NCBI RefSeq assembly: GCF_024582835.1
Contig: NZ_CP102096.1
Coordinates: forward strand, 1,116,001-1,180,000
Direction: 5' to 3'
From: Vibrio japonicus
GTDB taxonomy: Bacteria; Pseudomonadota; Gammaproteobacteria; Enterobacterales; Vibrionaceae
DNA: 64,000 bases
In this document: piece after piece, positions 1 to 9,033 of the stretch
How the letters are laid out: each line of letters opens with the position of its first letter
How positions within the stretch are numbered: the first letter of the stretch is position 1
Program-made: the position numbers and the translations under genes
The notes under the pieces: model-generated
The model's database searches: none
Told to the model about the DNA's origin: nothing
What the model saw: the letters and a program-made list of their open reading frames with translations, nothing else

Positions 1-552
1 GATCACTTTGCAGCTGCGCAAATATGCCTCAACGTCACCAGAGAGAATAAATGTATCCACTCCCAGTTGACGTAAAGAATAGGGGCCTGTGTTCCCACCA
101 AGTCGACTACCGAATTTCTTTAAATATGCCCACAGCTCAGTGATCTCCTCACTTGGCCAGTTGGCAACCATATTTCCGAAAGAGCCATGTTTTAACGATG
201 CTTCATGGATCATCTGCGCGTTGGCTTGAATCGATTTGACCTTGGCGTGGTGACGAATAATGCGTTTATCAGAGGCTTTAGTATCCCATTGCTCATCAGA
301 CAACAATAGCAATGGCTCGATTTGGAAGCCAAAAAACACCTCTTCGAAATTTGGCCACTTGTTTCTTACTACGCTCCAAGAAATACCACTTTGGAACACT
401 TTCATGCTAAATGCGGATAACCAGCGATCATTGGGGATGTCGGCAACTTGTTCTTTACTTAGCGGTGTAGAAAGCAGCGCTTCTAGTTTGTCTTCGCCAC
501 CTTTGCGTTCGGCTGCTCGGCGATAAATGTCGTCGAATTTTTCAAATGCCAC
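1..552 (-). CDS. tag: DNA-3-methyladenine glycosylase I, N-terminal 184 residues (cut by window edge)
   Basis: The open frame runs off the left edge, so the C-terminus is missing. The protein begins M(GTG)AFEKFDDIYRRAAERKGG and contains SGISWSVVRNKW and FGSRLGGNTGPYSLRQLG, which resemble the helix-hairpin-helix glycosylase family that removes 3-methyladenine from alkylated DNA to start base excision repair. I chose the GTG at 552 because GGGAG lies 8 nt upstream and no ATG fits in frame. The zinc-binding C-terminus of Tag cannot be checked here. It is divergent from the lipoprotein gene at 656. Confidence 0.8.
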   Translation of the reverse strand, partial: MAFEKFDDIYRRAAERKGGEDKLEALLSTPLSKEQVADIPNDRWLSAFSMKVFQSGISWSVVRNKWPNFEEVFFGFQIEPLLLLSDEQWDTKASDKRIIRHHAKVKSIQANAQMIHEASLKHGSFGNMVANWPSEEITELWAYLKKFGSRLGGNTGPYSLRQLGVDTFILSGDVEAYLRSCKVI

Positions 553-655
553 TGTATTGTCTCCCTAACACTGCGCTAACAAAATATAACCGACTTATGA
601 CATTCTATGCTGTGTAGCGATTAAAGTCTGCGACAAATACGGGAGATGTTGATTC

Positions 656-856
656 ATGAAGAATTTTTTAGTTGTGCTTGTCGCTAGCACCTTGTTAGCA
701 GGCTGTCAGCTTACTCGAGTTGAAGGCGAGTATAGGGACGTTGAAGTGAAGGTGAACACCAAAGGTGACCGATATGGCAACGATGACAGGCACCACGATG
801 GGCATTATCAAAAAAGATTTTGTCCTCCTGGGCAAGCCAAAAAAGGCAACTGCTAA
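656..856 (+). CDS. small lipoprotein, 66 residues, function unknown
   Basis: The N-terminus is a classical lipoprotein signal: MKNF, a hydrophobic stretch LVVLVASTL and the lipobox LLAGC, giving Cys17 as the lipidated residue. The mature part is short, polar and rich in Asp, His, Lys and Gly (DDRHHDGHY), and ends in FCPPGQAKKGNC with two more Cys. A GGGAG sequence precedes the ATG. A strong hairpin follows the stop codon, so it is probably a single-gene transcript. No function can be assigned; the His/Asp-rich middle could bind metal, but that is speculation. Confidence 0.7.
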   Translation: MKNFLVVLVASTLLAGCQLTRVEGEYRDVEVKVNTKGDRYGNDDRHHDGHYQKRFCPPGQAKKGNC

Positions 857-897
857 AAGAATCAGGCCAGAGTTTAACTCTGGCCTGATTCTTTTTA
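857..897. terminator. bidirectional Rho-independent terminator
   Basis: A near-perfect stem (GAATCAGGCCAGAG ... CTCTGGCCTGATTC) with a short loop is flanked by A and T runs on both sides. It lies between the converging lipoprotein gene and the large Hsp70 gene and can serve both. Confidence 0.9.
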
Positions 898-955
898 TCT
901 TTGACACTTATCATCGCGGAAATCGGGTTTAATAAGTTTCAGATCATTCTGATTG

Positions 956-3766
956 TTAGTGATTAACGAGCGTTAAACCACTTGGCAGAGCATCCCCGAA
1001 TACACGTTTAGATTCGCTTTCAGATAGCTCTTTGATCTCTTCAACCAGTGAAACCCAAGATTCCGGCACTTTGCTTTGTTTCAACTTAGCGAGTACTTGT
1101 TCTCTGAAATCATCTGAAATATCAAACAGTCGGTCACCCGTTTTTCGACAAATCATAACCGCAGCAAACGCAATCATAGGCTCTTTTTGCCAGTTCTGTT
1201 CTAGCAGTTTTGGCAACCATTGTTCGGCCTGCTCACGAGAAACCACGTTGTGCTGACTACCGTAGAGTGGCGTGCGCGAGGCTAAACGACCCATGGCCCA
1301 CCAATGCGCCTGTTCAAACTGATTATGATTGAGTGCTTTGCTTAAGAACCAACTCGCCAGCAGAACTTTATCTTCGACTTCAAGATGCTCTAAGGACGCT
1401 GACAAGCGGACCATAGATTCGTAGCCCATCTCTTGCGCAGCTTTTGCCGATTGTGGATTTTTCATCGCGCCAGGATGTAGGTATTTTGCAATGTCTGCCA
1501 AAATGGTTTCTTGCTGTTCTTGGCTGAGTCCACCCGCGATACGACGCCAGAATACCCACCAGTCAGTCCAACCTTGGTGATTTTTAAACTGAATACCTTG
1601 CTGGTAGAGCCCCCAAACTTGTTCTATTCGCCAAGAGTCTGTTGGGTCGCCAAATCCAGGACGAAGAGAGAAGCCTGCTAAACGTAACCAGTTCTTTTCA
1701 TGTTGCTCAGAGCGGCGACGACGCTTGCGTCCTTGAGCGAATGCATCGAATAATTGTCGTAAAGTAGAAAAATCCCACTCATCTCGCTTACCGAGCTTCT
1801 TCTCTAAATCTTTGGCGAGCGTTTTGATCTCTTTCGTATCTGCGCTTTTTTTGTTGCCGCTGTAGATTCGAGTGATCAGTTCTTTGCAATCAGTGAGGCG
1901 AGGGTGAAGCTGCTCTTGTTCGGCGTCATCCGCTTTTTGGTTACGCACTTCGAACTCTAATGCCCAGCGTTTGGTGTCATCTTCGACGCTGACGCACTCC
2001 ATTTTGAGTGTGCCGACTTCGGTCAATTGGCAAGCTAACTGCACTTCAACGCGTTCTTTTTGGTTGGCTTGTAGTTCAATGCCTTCACCTTCGAGCGTTG
2101 AAATATACGGTGGTAGTGGTGCAAAGATGTCGGGGTCCACATCGACCATGACGCCATTCTGAATCGCTGTATTCTGGGTAAGAGTATCGTGCGTTGACGT
2201 CAACAGATTAAAGCGAACGGGTTCACCCAAAGTGAGTGAAAAACGACGGCCGCTCAAGCGAATTTCGTGGCCTTCTTCTGTGCCTTTGGCTAGCAAACAC
2301 AGGGCTTTGCCCATTTTGTTTTTTTCTTGTAAATGCAAGAAAAAAGAACGCGCTGCACCACCACCAATTTTAAGCTGAGCACCACGGCGAGCTTTGCCGA
2401 ATGCTACCGCGCCCAGTGCGACGGACCAATCAGGGTGAGGGTTGTCTAGTACAGTGATAGGAGCACCACGCCAGTTGCCCAGTAAACTGGTGATGCGTTC
2501 GGTGACGAGGTCACTATTAAACACACCGCCGTTCAGTAGCAGGCCGACAGGAATCGCGGGTTTGGAGGTGTCTTCTTGATTCAGTGCCGAATAAGAGACT
2601 TGTTGATGTACATTGAGGAATTCTGCGACATGTTTACTGACGGCAGGATCGGCGACGTACGGCAAACCAAACTCGACCACGGCACTTCGGCGTTTATCTG
2701 GTATATCACTGAAATCTGATAGTGGGAAGAAGCCATCCAGAGCAATCTGGTGAACCTCTTCCTTCGTCAAACCGATGCTTTTCGTGCCACCCAATAACTT
2801 GGAGCCACTGCCTAACATAGTGATTTTCACTTCTTGCGGGGCATTCGAAGAGAGTAGGTTTTCTTTTGCCTTACGGGTTTGTTGAATCAGTTTGGTTAAG
2901 GCTGCCGCGTTGAGCTTTTTGGTGTTCTGAGAAAAACGACTTTCTGCCAAATGTGCGAGAGCCAAATCCAGATTGTCACCACCAAGCATCAAGTGTTCAC
3001 CGACACCAATACGATCCAGTGCGAGTTCATTGTCGTCTAATTTGGCTTCAATCAAGCTTAAATCAGTGGTACCGCCACCCACGTCACACACAAGGATCAG
3101 TGGTACATCTTGCAGTTCTTCTGAGGCCGTTTGCTGGTGCCTTGCATACCAGTCGTAGCAGACGGCTTGTGGCTCTTCAAGCAGTACAATTTTGTTCAGA
3201 CCCGCTAGCTCCGCTGCTTCAAGGGTTAGCTTACGAGCGGTTTCATCAAACGAGGCCGGAACCGTAACCACCACGTCTTGATCTTCTAACTTGTTACTTG
3301 GATTACGATAATTCCACGCTTGTCGGATGTGGTTGAGATAACTTGCGCTTGCTACAACAGGCGACACTTTGTCGACATCTGAAGCTGCTGCCCAAGGGAG
3401 AATATCGGAATTGCGGTCTACAGCTTGATGAGATAGCCAACTTTTTGCGCTGGATACTTGGCGGCCTTCTACTTTTGCGCCTAGCTCGCGCGCCCATTCG
3501 CCCACGATAACATGGCGAATATCACCCGACACGGGTTCATGTTCCCACGGCAAGATCAAATCAGACGGAGAGATTTGTCCTGTCGCAGGGTGATAGCGGA
3601 AAGAGGGGAGGAGGGGTTTACGAACCACTTCACCCGGACCGATAAGCTGGTCAATTTCAAATAGGGAAACTGCGGATTGTTGTAGGTTGTCGGTGATTTC
3701 GCAGTACGCAACAACCGTGTTGGTTGTTCCTAAGTCGATACCGACGAGAAAACGAGGGGATGCCAT
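956..3766 (-). CDS. large Hsp70-family protein with long C-terminal extension, 936 residues
   Basis: The actin-like ATPase fold of Hsp70 is clear: phosphate-1 motif GIDLGTTNT at residues 9-17, phosphate-2 motif DVGGGTTDLSLIE near 228-240, and the adenosine motif LLNGGVFNS near 410. The C-terminal part (about 500-936) is not a DnaK substrate-binding domain. It contains an Arg-rich stretch QGRKRRRRSEQ and a helical, Trp-rich region that I take to be the DUF3731-type extension found in such Hsp70 relatives. AAGG lies 7 nt before the ATG. It is the last gene of a three-gene minus-strand cluster, 57 nt after the 638-residue Hsp70 gene, with a terminator-like hairpin between them. Probably an ATP-driven chaperone-like machine with unknown clients; no DnaJ or GrpE partner is nearby. 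Confidence 0.85.
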   Translation of the reverse strand: MASPRFLVGIDLGTTNTVVAYCEITDNLQQSAVSLFEIDQLIGPGEVVRKPLLPSFRYHPATGQISPSDLILPWEHEPVSGDIRHVIVGEWARELGAKVEGRQVSSAKSWLSHQAVDRNSDILPWAAASDVDKVSPVVASASYLNHIRQAWNYRNPSNKLEDQDVVVTVPASFDETARKLTLEAAELAGLNKIVLLEEPQAVCYDWYARHQQTASEELQDVPLILVCDVGGGTTDLSLIEAKLDDNELALDRIGVGEHLMLGGDNLDLALAHLAESRFSQNTKKLNAAALTKLIQQTRKAKENLLSSNAPQEVKITMLGSGSKLLGGTKSIGLTKEEVHQIALDGFFPLSDFSDIPDKRRSAVVEFGLPYVADPAVSKHVAEFLNVHQQVSYSALNQEDTSKPAIPVGLLLNGGVFNSDLVTERITSLLGNWRGAPITVLDNPHPDWSVALGAVAFGKARRGAQLKIGGGAARSFFLHLQEKNKMGKALCLLAKGTEEGHEIRLSGRRFSLTLGEPVRFNLLTSTHDTLTQNTAIQNGVMVDVDPDIFAPLPPYISTLEGEGIELQANQKERVEVQLACQLTEVGTLKMECVSVEDDTKRWALEFEVRNQKADDAEQEQLHPRLTDCKELITRIYSGNKKSADTKEIKTLAKDLEKKLGKRDEWDFSTLRQLFDAFAQGRKRRRRSEQHEKNWLRLAGFSLRPGFGDPTDSWRIEQVWGLYQQGIQFKNHQGWTDWWVFWRRIAGGLSQEQQETILADIAKYLHPGAMKNPQSAKAAQEMGYESMVRLSASLEHLEVEDKVLLASWFLSKALNHNQFEQAHWWAMGRLASRTPLYGSQHNVVSREQAEQWLPKLLEQNWQKEPMIAFAAVMICRKTGDRLFDISDDFREQVLAKLKQSKVPESWVSLVEEIKELSESESKRVFGDALPSGLTLVNH

Positions 3767-3780
3767 GACAAAACCTTATC

Positions 3781-3808
3781 AAAAAACGGCACCCCATGAG
3801 GATGCCGT
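3781..3808 (-). terminator. intra-operon Rho-independent terminator or attenuator
   Basis: Read on the minus strand, ACGGCATCC-TCATG-GGGTGCCGT is followed directly by TTTTTT. It lies between the stop codon of the 638-residue Hsp70 gene and the start of the 936-residue one, so the distal gene may be expressed at a lower level by read-through or from its own promoter. Confidence 0.75.
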
Positions 3809-3823
3809 CTGTTTTACTTATTC

Positions 3824-5740
3824 TTATTCGTTTGAGTCGTTTTTGCTGTCTTCACGCACATCAAACTCAACGTGCCATTTCTGACCGTTATCGGCTGCAA
3901 TTGCTTCTAGGTAAAGCGTGCCTAACTCTGTCACTCGTGCTGCCAACGTCACCGGAACGACTTCGCCTTCGCTGCGACCTTCAGAAACCGGCAGTGTTAC
4001 CTGAATCTCAGGCAGCTCTTCCAGCTCATCTTGACCCCAATGATCTAGGTGTGTACCTGCTGCGTCTTCACGACGAACGGTAGAACCAAAGAACTGGAAG
4101 TTGACTGGCTGACCAATGATCAAACCAAATTCCTGACTTGGGACTTCAACGCTCGAACCTTCTTCCATACCAAAAGGAGCAACGCAAAGCGCTTCCATTG
4201 GAGGAGCCATACCAGGTATAGCAGGCATCGCACTTTCGATACCAACGTAGTAGCTTGATGCGATACCGCCACGAATACGAACACCTTGGCCACGTCTTAC
4301 CGAACCGTAGTACGAAGCACCGCTTGCTACGGCGAGATCTAGGTCAACACCTGTCAGGCGATTCGCCATTTCGCAGTCTGCGTCGATTAGCCATTCATTG
4401 ATGGTTTCTTCTAGGCGATTTGCCAGAAGATCAGATTTAAGAACACCGCCGTTAAACAAGATTGCTGTTGGTTTGATAAAGTCCGCCGAAGGTGCTGAAT
4501 CACCACCTGGCATTCCTGGCATGTTCGCAAACGGGTCAAACTCTTGTGCAGGTGCAGCCTCGCCACCTTTCGCGTTTGCTTGCTTAGATAAGAAAGCCGC
4601 AATATGACGAGTAATGCCTGCGTCTTGTGCGTAAGGCAGACCCATTTGAGTCAAGGCACCGCGACTGCGTGTAACAGGATGTTCAGTCACCGCGACTTGA
4701 GGGAAGAAGCCGTCCACAAGCGTTTGCTGAACTTCTTCTTGCGTCAACTCAGTTTTCAGTGTCGCGCCTAGTAGTTTAGAACCGCGGCTTGGCACAACGA
4801 TTGGTACAGACTGAAGTTCGCTGTCGTTTAATAGGCTTTCTTTTGCGTCTCGGCATGCGTGCGTCATCGCCTGAACTTGCCAAGGCGCGAGTTCTTTACC
4901 TTCTTGAGCCAGCTTCATTTTCAAACGGTACGCTAGCGCCAAATCCATGTTGTCGCCACCCAGTAGAATATGTTCACCTACTGCGATACGGTTTAGGGTC
5001 AAGTTGCCTTCATCTTCAGTCACTTCAACCAAAGAAAGGTCAGTGGTACCACCACCGATATCCACAACCAGTACAATGTCACCGACGGCAACTTCGTCGC
5101 GCCACTTGTCATTGCTGTTGTCAATCCAGTTGTATAAAGCCGCTTGTGGCTCTTCGAGAAGCGTCAGATGCACAAAGCCCACGTTACGTGCTGCTTCTGC
5201 GGTCAAATCACGTGCTGCCGGATCAAAAGAGGCTGGGACAGTAATCGTTACGTCCTGCTCAGAAAGAGCATGGTTAGGATGCGTGTGGTTCCATGCATCT
5301 TTCAAGTGTTCAAGGTAAAGTTCAGTCGCACGAAGCGGTGATACTTTTTCTACTTCTTCTGGGCTGCCCGCTGGCAAAAATGCATCACGACGGTTAACTC
5401 CACCGTGGCAAAGCCAAGATTTTGCACTGGCGATTAGGCGAATTGGTGTTTTTGAGCCTAAGTTACGTGCTATAGCACCCACTAGTGCTCGTGGCTCTGA
5501 TGACCAAGGTAGAACGCGAGAAGATGGATCCATCTCATGCTCGTGTGGTTGATATAAAAATGAGCCAAGCTGGCTGCGTGTTTCCACTGTGCCGGGCGCA
5601 GTAAGCTGAGGAATTGGCATCACTTCAACACGTGCATCTTCGTTTGATGTGTCCACATAAGACAGCACGCAGTGAGTGGTCCCTAAGTCGATACCAACGC
5701 TAAACTTAGGCGCTTGAATTTCAGATTGTACTTGTTCCAT
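3824..5740 (-). CDS. Hsp70-family (DnaK-related) protein, 638 residues
   Basis: An Hsp70-type ATPase: GIDLGTTHC at 17-25 (phosphate 1), DIGGGTTDLSLVE near 228-240 (phosphate 2) and LFNGGVLKSDLL near 432 (adenosine). Compared with DnaK the C-terminal third is different and has an insert with APAQEFDPFANMPGMPGG in the nucleotide-binding part, so this is a divergent paralogue and not the main DnaK. Its ATG overlaps the stop codon of the upstream DUF2760-type gene (TAATG), which indicates translational coupling. Role unknown; coupling to a membrane-anchored protein suggests work at the inner membrane. Confidence 0.85.
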   Translation of the reverse strand: MEQVQSEIQAPKFSVGIDLGTTHCVLSYVDTSNEDARVEVMPIPQLTAPGTVETRSQLGSFLYQPHEHEMDPSSRVLPWSSEPRALVGAIARNLGSKTPIRLIASAKSWLCHGGVNRRDAFLPAGSPEEVEKVSPLRATELYLEHLKDAWNHTHPNHALSEQDVTITVPASFDPAARDLTAEAARNVGFVHLTLLEEPQAALYNWIDNSNDKWRDEVAVGDIVLVVDIGGGTTDLSLVEVTEDEGNLTLNRIAVGEHILLGGDNMDLALAYRLKMKLAQEGKELAPWQVQAMTHACRDAKESLLNDSELQSVPIVVPSRGSKLLGATLKTELTQEEVQQTLVDGFFPQVAVTEHPVTRSRGALTQMGLPYAQDAGITRHIAAFLSKQANAKGGEAAPAQEFDPFANMPGMPGGDSAPSADFIKPTAILFNGGVLKSDLLANRLEETINEWLIDADCEMANRLTGVDLDLAVASGASYYGSVRRGQGVRIRGGIASSYYVGIESAMPAIPGMAPPMEALCVAPFGMEEGSSVEVPSQEFGLIIGQPVNFQFFGSTVRREDAAGTHLDHWGQDELEELPEIQVTLPVSEGRSEGEVVPVTLAARVTELGTLYLEAIAADNGQKWHVEFDVREDSKNDSNE

Positions 5741-6372
5741 TACAGCTCTACCTCTGCTGGAGCGATCACAGATGCGTCGTAGTTTTCCGCAAGCTTAGGC
5801 AGGTTCATTGAGCTTGCTTTCCAGCCTTTGTGTACAAGTGTGCCGTTGAACGGTGCGCGACCTGTCACATTACCAGTCAGTCGAACTTCTTGAGGGTTAA
5901 AGCCTTCTTCGATGGTGATACGCGTTTCTTCATCTTCATTGCGGATGTGCTCTAGCGTTACGTAGTCTTTAAGAACTTTCTGACCACCAGTATGGATAAC
6001 GCGAGCAGCAGCGCCGACTTCTTCATCAGAGAACGAAGTGAGATCTTCTTGTAGGAAATCAATTAAGCGAGCTTCTTGCTGCATGATAGAAAGCAGCTGC
6101 ATTGCTGAATCGGTAGAAGCGGTAGCCAGTTTAGATTCTACTTCAACCACTTTCTCAACAACTTTTTCAACTTCGACAACTTTTTCTACTTCAACGATCT
6201 TTTCAACAGGCTTTTCAACTTCGACGATTTTCTCGACAGGCTTTTCTACCACTTTCTCAATCACTTTGGATTTACGAGAAACTGCAATCAGCAGTAATAG
6301 AACGCTAGAAGCCGCTAAGCCAGCATGTAGCATATCGAACGTTTGAGGGATCATTTGTAAATCGAACGTCAT
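5740..6372 (-). CDS. DUF2760-type membrane-anchored protein with Val-Glu-Lys repeats, 210 residues
   Basis: I start it at the ATG at 6372 (MTFDLQMIPQTF), which has AAGAGAA 6 nt upstream; the longer open frame to 6489 has no such support. One TM segment lies near residues 15-33 (LHAGLAASSVLLLLIAVS). It is followed at about 40-78 by an imperfect repeat of VEKPVEKIVEVEK units, probably an extended or coiled linker. The C-terminal globular part (about 95-210) ends in NYDASVIAPAEVEL and contains a segment, GRAPFNGTLVHKGWKA, that I associate with DUF2760. It is the first gene of the cluster with the two Hsp70 genes and could recruit them to the membrane; that is inference from gene order. Confidence 0.75.
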   Translation of the reverse strand: MTFDLQMIPQTFDMLHAGLAASSVLLLLIAVSRKSKVIEKVVEKPVEKIVEVEKPVEKIVEVEKVVEVEKVVEKVVEVESKLATASTDSAMQLLSIMQQEARLIDFLQEDLTSFSDEEVGAAARVIHTGGQKVLKDYVTLEHIRNEDEETRITIEEGFNPQEVRLTGNVTGRAPFNGTLVHKGWKASSMNLPKLAENYDASVIAPAEVEL

Positions 6373-6691
6373 GACATTTCTCTTATAGTTACAGTTCAAG
6401 TAGAGATTTGTTGAATCTCTGACATTGCTATCACTTGAACATGGAGTCAAATTACTATGATAAATTGGGGCGAATAGTAACACATTCAATGGTTCACGCC
6501 GCTAGAAATCGTACTTAATCCGTTGAACGAAAGTTTGTATGGCGGGTTTTTACACACTTGTAGTACGTAAAGTGCGCGTTATTGCGAAGTTTGTACGGTT
6601 TAGTTCAAGGAATACACGCAAACACTTATGTTATTGATAGTATGCAGATAAGATTATCAAATAGCGATTAACAAGGACTGTAGTATCACGT
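6373..6691. other. intergenic region between divergent genes
   Basis: About 320 nt, AT-rich, holding the divergent 5' regions of the DUF2760-type gene (minus) and the diguanylate cyclase gene (plus). No convincing operator, hairpin or small gene was recognised. Confidence 0.5.
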
Positions 6692-8221
6692 ATGCAATTA
6701 TCCGCTCCAAAGAAGTTTGTTTACCCTCTGATGGCGTTTCTTTCTATCGCGTTGGTGATGGTTGTTTTACTTTATTTTGCCTATCAATCGCAACTCAAGT
6801 ACACCGTTGATTTGTTTGATAACCATGCAGAGCAAAGGGTAAGAAACCTGCAACAGATTCTAAAAAGTGACCTTCATACGATAGGTGCAGGGGCGAATTA
6901 TTTCCATTCAACCGAGCCTGAAAATTGGGAAACCTTTCCGATATTTGCCAAAAAACTCCTCTCTTCATCGGACACGCTAATCGGCCTGCAATGGATGCAG
7001 AAAGTTGAAAAAGAGAACCTGAGTGAATACATTGCCACGGTAAAGCAAACCTTCCCTAGCTTTACCCTTTACACCGTTCCTAAAGATGGCCCTAAAACCT
7101 TGGGCTACATTATGCCGAATAACGAGCCAATTTATGTCGCGTCTGACATTTACCCAAGAACCGATAGCAACATGGAACTGCTTGGTTTTTATTCGTCGCG
7201 TTTGCGCTTTCAACTTGTTGTAGATGGTATCCGTGCGACGGGTCAGCCTAGCATTTCTGACAAAGTACGTTTGTTGCAAGATGGATTGGACCAATCACTA
7301 GAGAAGACGGGGCTTTTGGTTTATCACCCAGTGTTCGACATAAAATCGGATCAAGATCTTATTGGTGTGATGGTGGGTGTGATTCGAACAACGCGTTATT
7401 TCGACACCCTTGTTACTCGTACCTCTGCCGACCAAGAGCTGCTTATCAAAGTGACCGACATGGGCTTTGATGCGGAAGATGACCCTATTTTATATGAGAG
7501 TGAAAAATGGCAAGAGACAGGCGGCATGTTGCTCAGCAAAACCGTCACTTTGCCAAATCGAGAGTGGATCGTCGAGTTTAAGTTAATTGAAAGGCTAACA
7601 AACAATGATCGTATGGTGCTTAAGAGTGTCGCTATCGGTGGTCTAGCCGTCGCTTGTTTGATGGCTTACGTTGTCTTCCTTCAAGTCCGTGAGAAAGAGC
7701 GCCTTTCTGTATTACTGGATGAACGTACGCAAGAGCTGCAATTTTTAGTAAATCATGACTCGCTGACGGGATTGTTTAATCGACGGGCCTTTAGTGAACA
7801 ATTGAACCGCAATATTTCGGAAGGGCAAACATTTGGCTTAGCCGCATTTGACGTCGATAACTTTAAGCACATTAATGATAACTTTGGTCATGTGGTCGGG
7901 GACGAAATGCTAATTCATGTGGCTCGAGTGGTAGAAAGTTACCTCAAGCCTGACGACATGTTTGTCCGTACTGGCGGTGATGAGTTTTCAATTATATCGA
8001 AAGTTTCAGATAAAAAAGCGTTCTATGATTACCTACTGAGCATTATTGAAGCGGTAGAGTTGTCACCGCTTCAAAGTGGTGAGCATACTGTTCGCTGTAC
8101 GCTGAGTATGGGGGGAATCATTCGCACCACTGAAAACGAAGAAGATGCGCTGCAAAAAGCTGATGTCCAACTGTACCTAAGCAAAAATGCAGGGCGTAAC
8201 AAGGTCACAGTTGCGGATTAA
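6692..8221 (+). CDS. membrane diguanylate cyclase with CHASE sensor domain, 509 residues
   Basis: Order of parts: TM1 near 11-31; a periplasmic CHASE-type sensor at about 40-300 (with YVASDIYPRTDSN and a later ISDKVRLLQD segment); TM2 near 310-330; then a GGDEF domain at about 350-505 starting HDSLTGLFNRRAF. The active-site motif is an intact GGDEF (RTGGDEFSII), so synthesis of cyclic di-GMP from two GTP is expected. The RxxD product-inhibition site that usually lies just upstream is KPDD here, so classical feedback control is probably weak or absent. It stands alone, with no downstream partner in the same operon. The ligand of the CHASE domain is unknown. Confidence 0.9.
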   Translation: MQLSAPKKFVYPLMAFLSIALVMVVLLYFAYQSQLKYTVDLFDNHAEQRVRNLQQILKSDLHTIGAGANYFHSTEPENWETFPIFAKKLLSSSDTLIGLQWMQKVEKENLSEYIATVKQTFPSFTLYTVPKDGPKTLGYIMPNNEPIYVASDIYPRTDSNMELLGFYSSRLRFQLVVDGIRATGQPSISDKVRLLQDGLDQSLEKTGLLVYHPVFDIKSDQDLIGVMVGVIRTTRYFDTLVTRTSADQELLIKVTDMGFDAEDDPILYESEKWQETGGMLLSKTVTLPNREWIVEFKLIERLTNNDRMVLKSVAIGGLAVACLMAYVVFLQVREKERLSVLLDERTQELQFLVNHDSLTGLFNRRAFSEQLNRNISEGQTFGLAAFDVDNFKHINDNFGHVVGDEMLIHVARVVESYLKPDDMFVRTGGDEFSIISKVSDKKAFYDYLLSIIEAVELSPLQSGEHTVRCTLSMGGIIRTTENEEDALQKADVQLYLSKNAGRNKVTVAD

Positions 8222-8308
8222 CTAAGCAGTTAGCCGAGCAAAATTCGAATTGTAGGGTGTTCTCATGTAGAATTCCGCTCTTTCGAAGAATTCAATTAAA
8301 GGCGAGTG

Positions 8309-8839
8309 ATGAACCATAACCGTATAGTTTGTTTTGATCTGGAAATGTGTTGCTGGAATGAAAACGGTGTAGGTACAACTGGTGAAATCATTGAAGTAGG
8401 CTTGGCTGAGATCGACTTAGTAAAAGGCGAGATTGTTAAGCGTGCTCAGTATTACGTGAAGCCTGAAAAAGACGAAGTCTCGCTTTTCTGTTCTCAATTA
8501 ACGGGTATCACACCGCGAAAGATAGAAAAGCAAGGTCGACCATTACAAGAAGTATTAAAGTCGATGATCAAGAACTTTGGTGGTGCAAACAAGATCTATG
8601 CATCTTGGGGACGTGACGATTTAGTCTTGTCACAAGAATGCAAAGACAAAGGCATCGAAATGCCGTTTAAAGAGTTCATCAACTTAGCCACTTTATATCG
8701 CGTGCAAAATCGCCTTAAAGACAAACGAATTGGGCATCGAGCGGCTCAAGAAAGCCAAAATATAGAATGGGAAGGTCGACAGCACTCAGGGTATGTCGAT
8801 GCGTACAATTTGGCCAAGTTGGCCCTCGCCATGCTTTAG
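8309..8839 (+). CDS. DEDDh 3'-5' exonuclease family protein, 176 residues
   Basis: RNase T/DnaQ-like exonuclease fold: FDLEMCCW supplies the first Asp-Glu pair (ExoI), the middle Asp lies in SWGRDDLVLSQE (ExoII), and the ExoIII motif with its catalytic His and Asp is HSGYVDAYNLA. The length fits a bare catalytic domain of the KapD/ERI-1-like group, which removes nucleotides from the 3' end of RNA or DNA. I prefer the ATG at 8309, with AAAGG 6 nt upstream, to the GTG one codon earlier. Its natural substrate cannot be read from the sequence. Confidence 0.85.
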   Translation: MNHNRIVCFDLEMCCWNENGVGTTGEIIEVGLAEIDLVKGEIVKRAQYYVKPEKDEVSLFCSQLTGITPRKIEKQGRPLQEVLKSMIKNFGGANKIYASWGRDDLVLSQECKDKGIEMPFKEFINLATLYRVQNRLKDKRIGHRAAQESQNIEWEGRQHSGYVDAYNLAKLALAML

Positions 8840-8951
8840 TCTTTTGTCTATAGCTATAGCTCTCAAGATATACTGGGCTTGCTCCCACATAGTCGTCACC
8901 TTCATCGATACCACTGCTGATTCATAGTAGTCTCCAAGTTGTCTGGTTTTT

Positions 8952-8987
8952 CTCATGGGGCAGGGAATCCTATCTTTGCCCCATGAG
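8952..8987. repeat. inverted repeat between convergent genes
   Basis: A perfect 11-bp stem (CTCATGGGGCA / TGCCCCATGAG) with a 14-nt loop lies between the converging exonuclease and VIT/VWA genes. A downstream T run is missing on either strand, so it is not a typical terminator, though it may still stop or protect transcripts. Confidence 0.6.
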
Positions 8988-9033
8988 TGGTTGCTGTTTC
9001 GTCAAACTGTTTGGCGAATGTGTTTCAGTGAAT

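Noticed and set aside
4789..5244. Plus-strand open frames across the Hsp70 genes
   Set aside because: They are antisense shadows of well-supported coding regions, with no start signal and no recognisable product.
5740..6489. A 249-residue start for the DUF2760-type protein
   Set aside because: The extra 39 residues have no ribosome site and look unlike a protein start; the ATG at 6372 has a good one.
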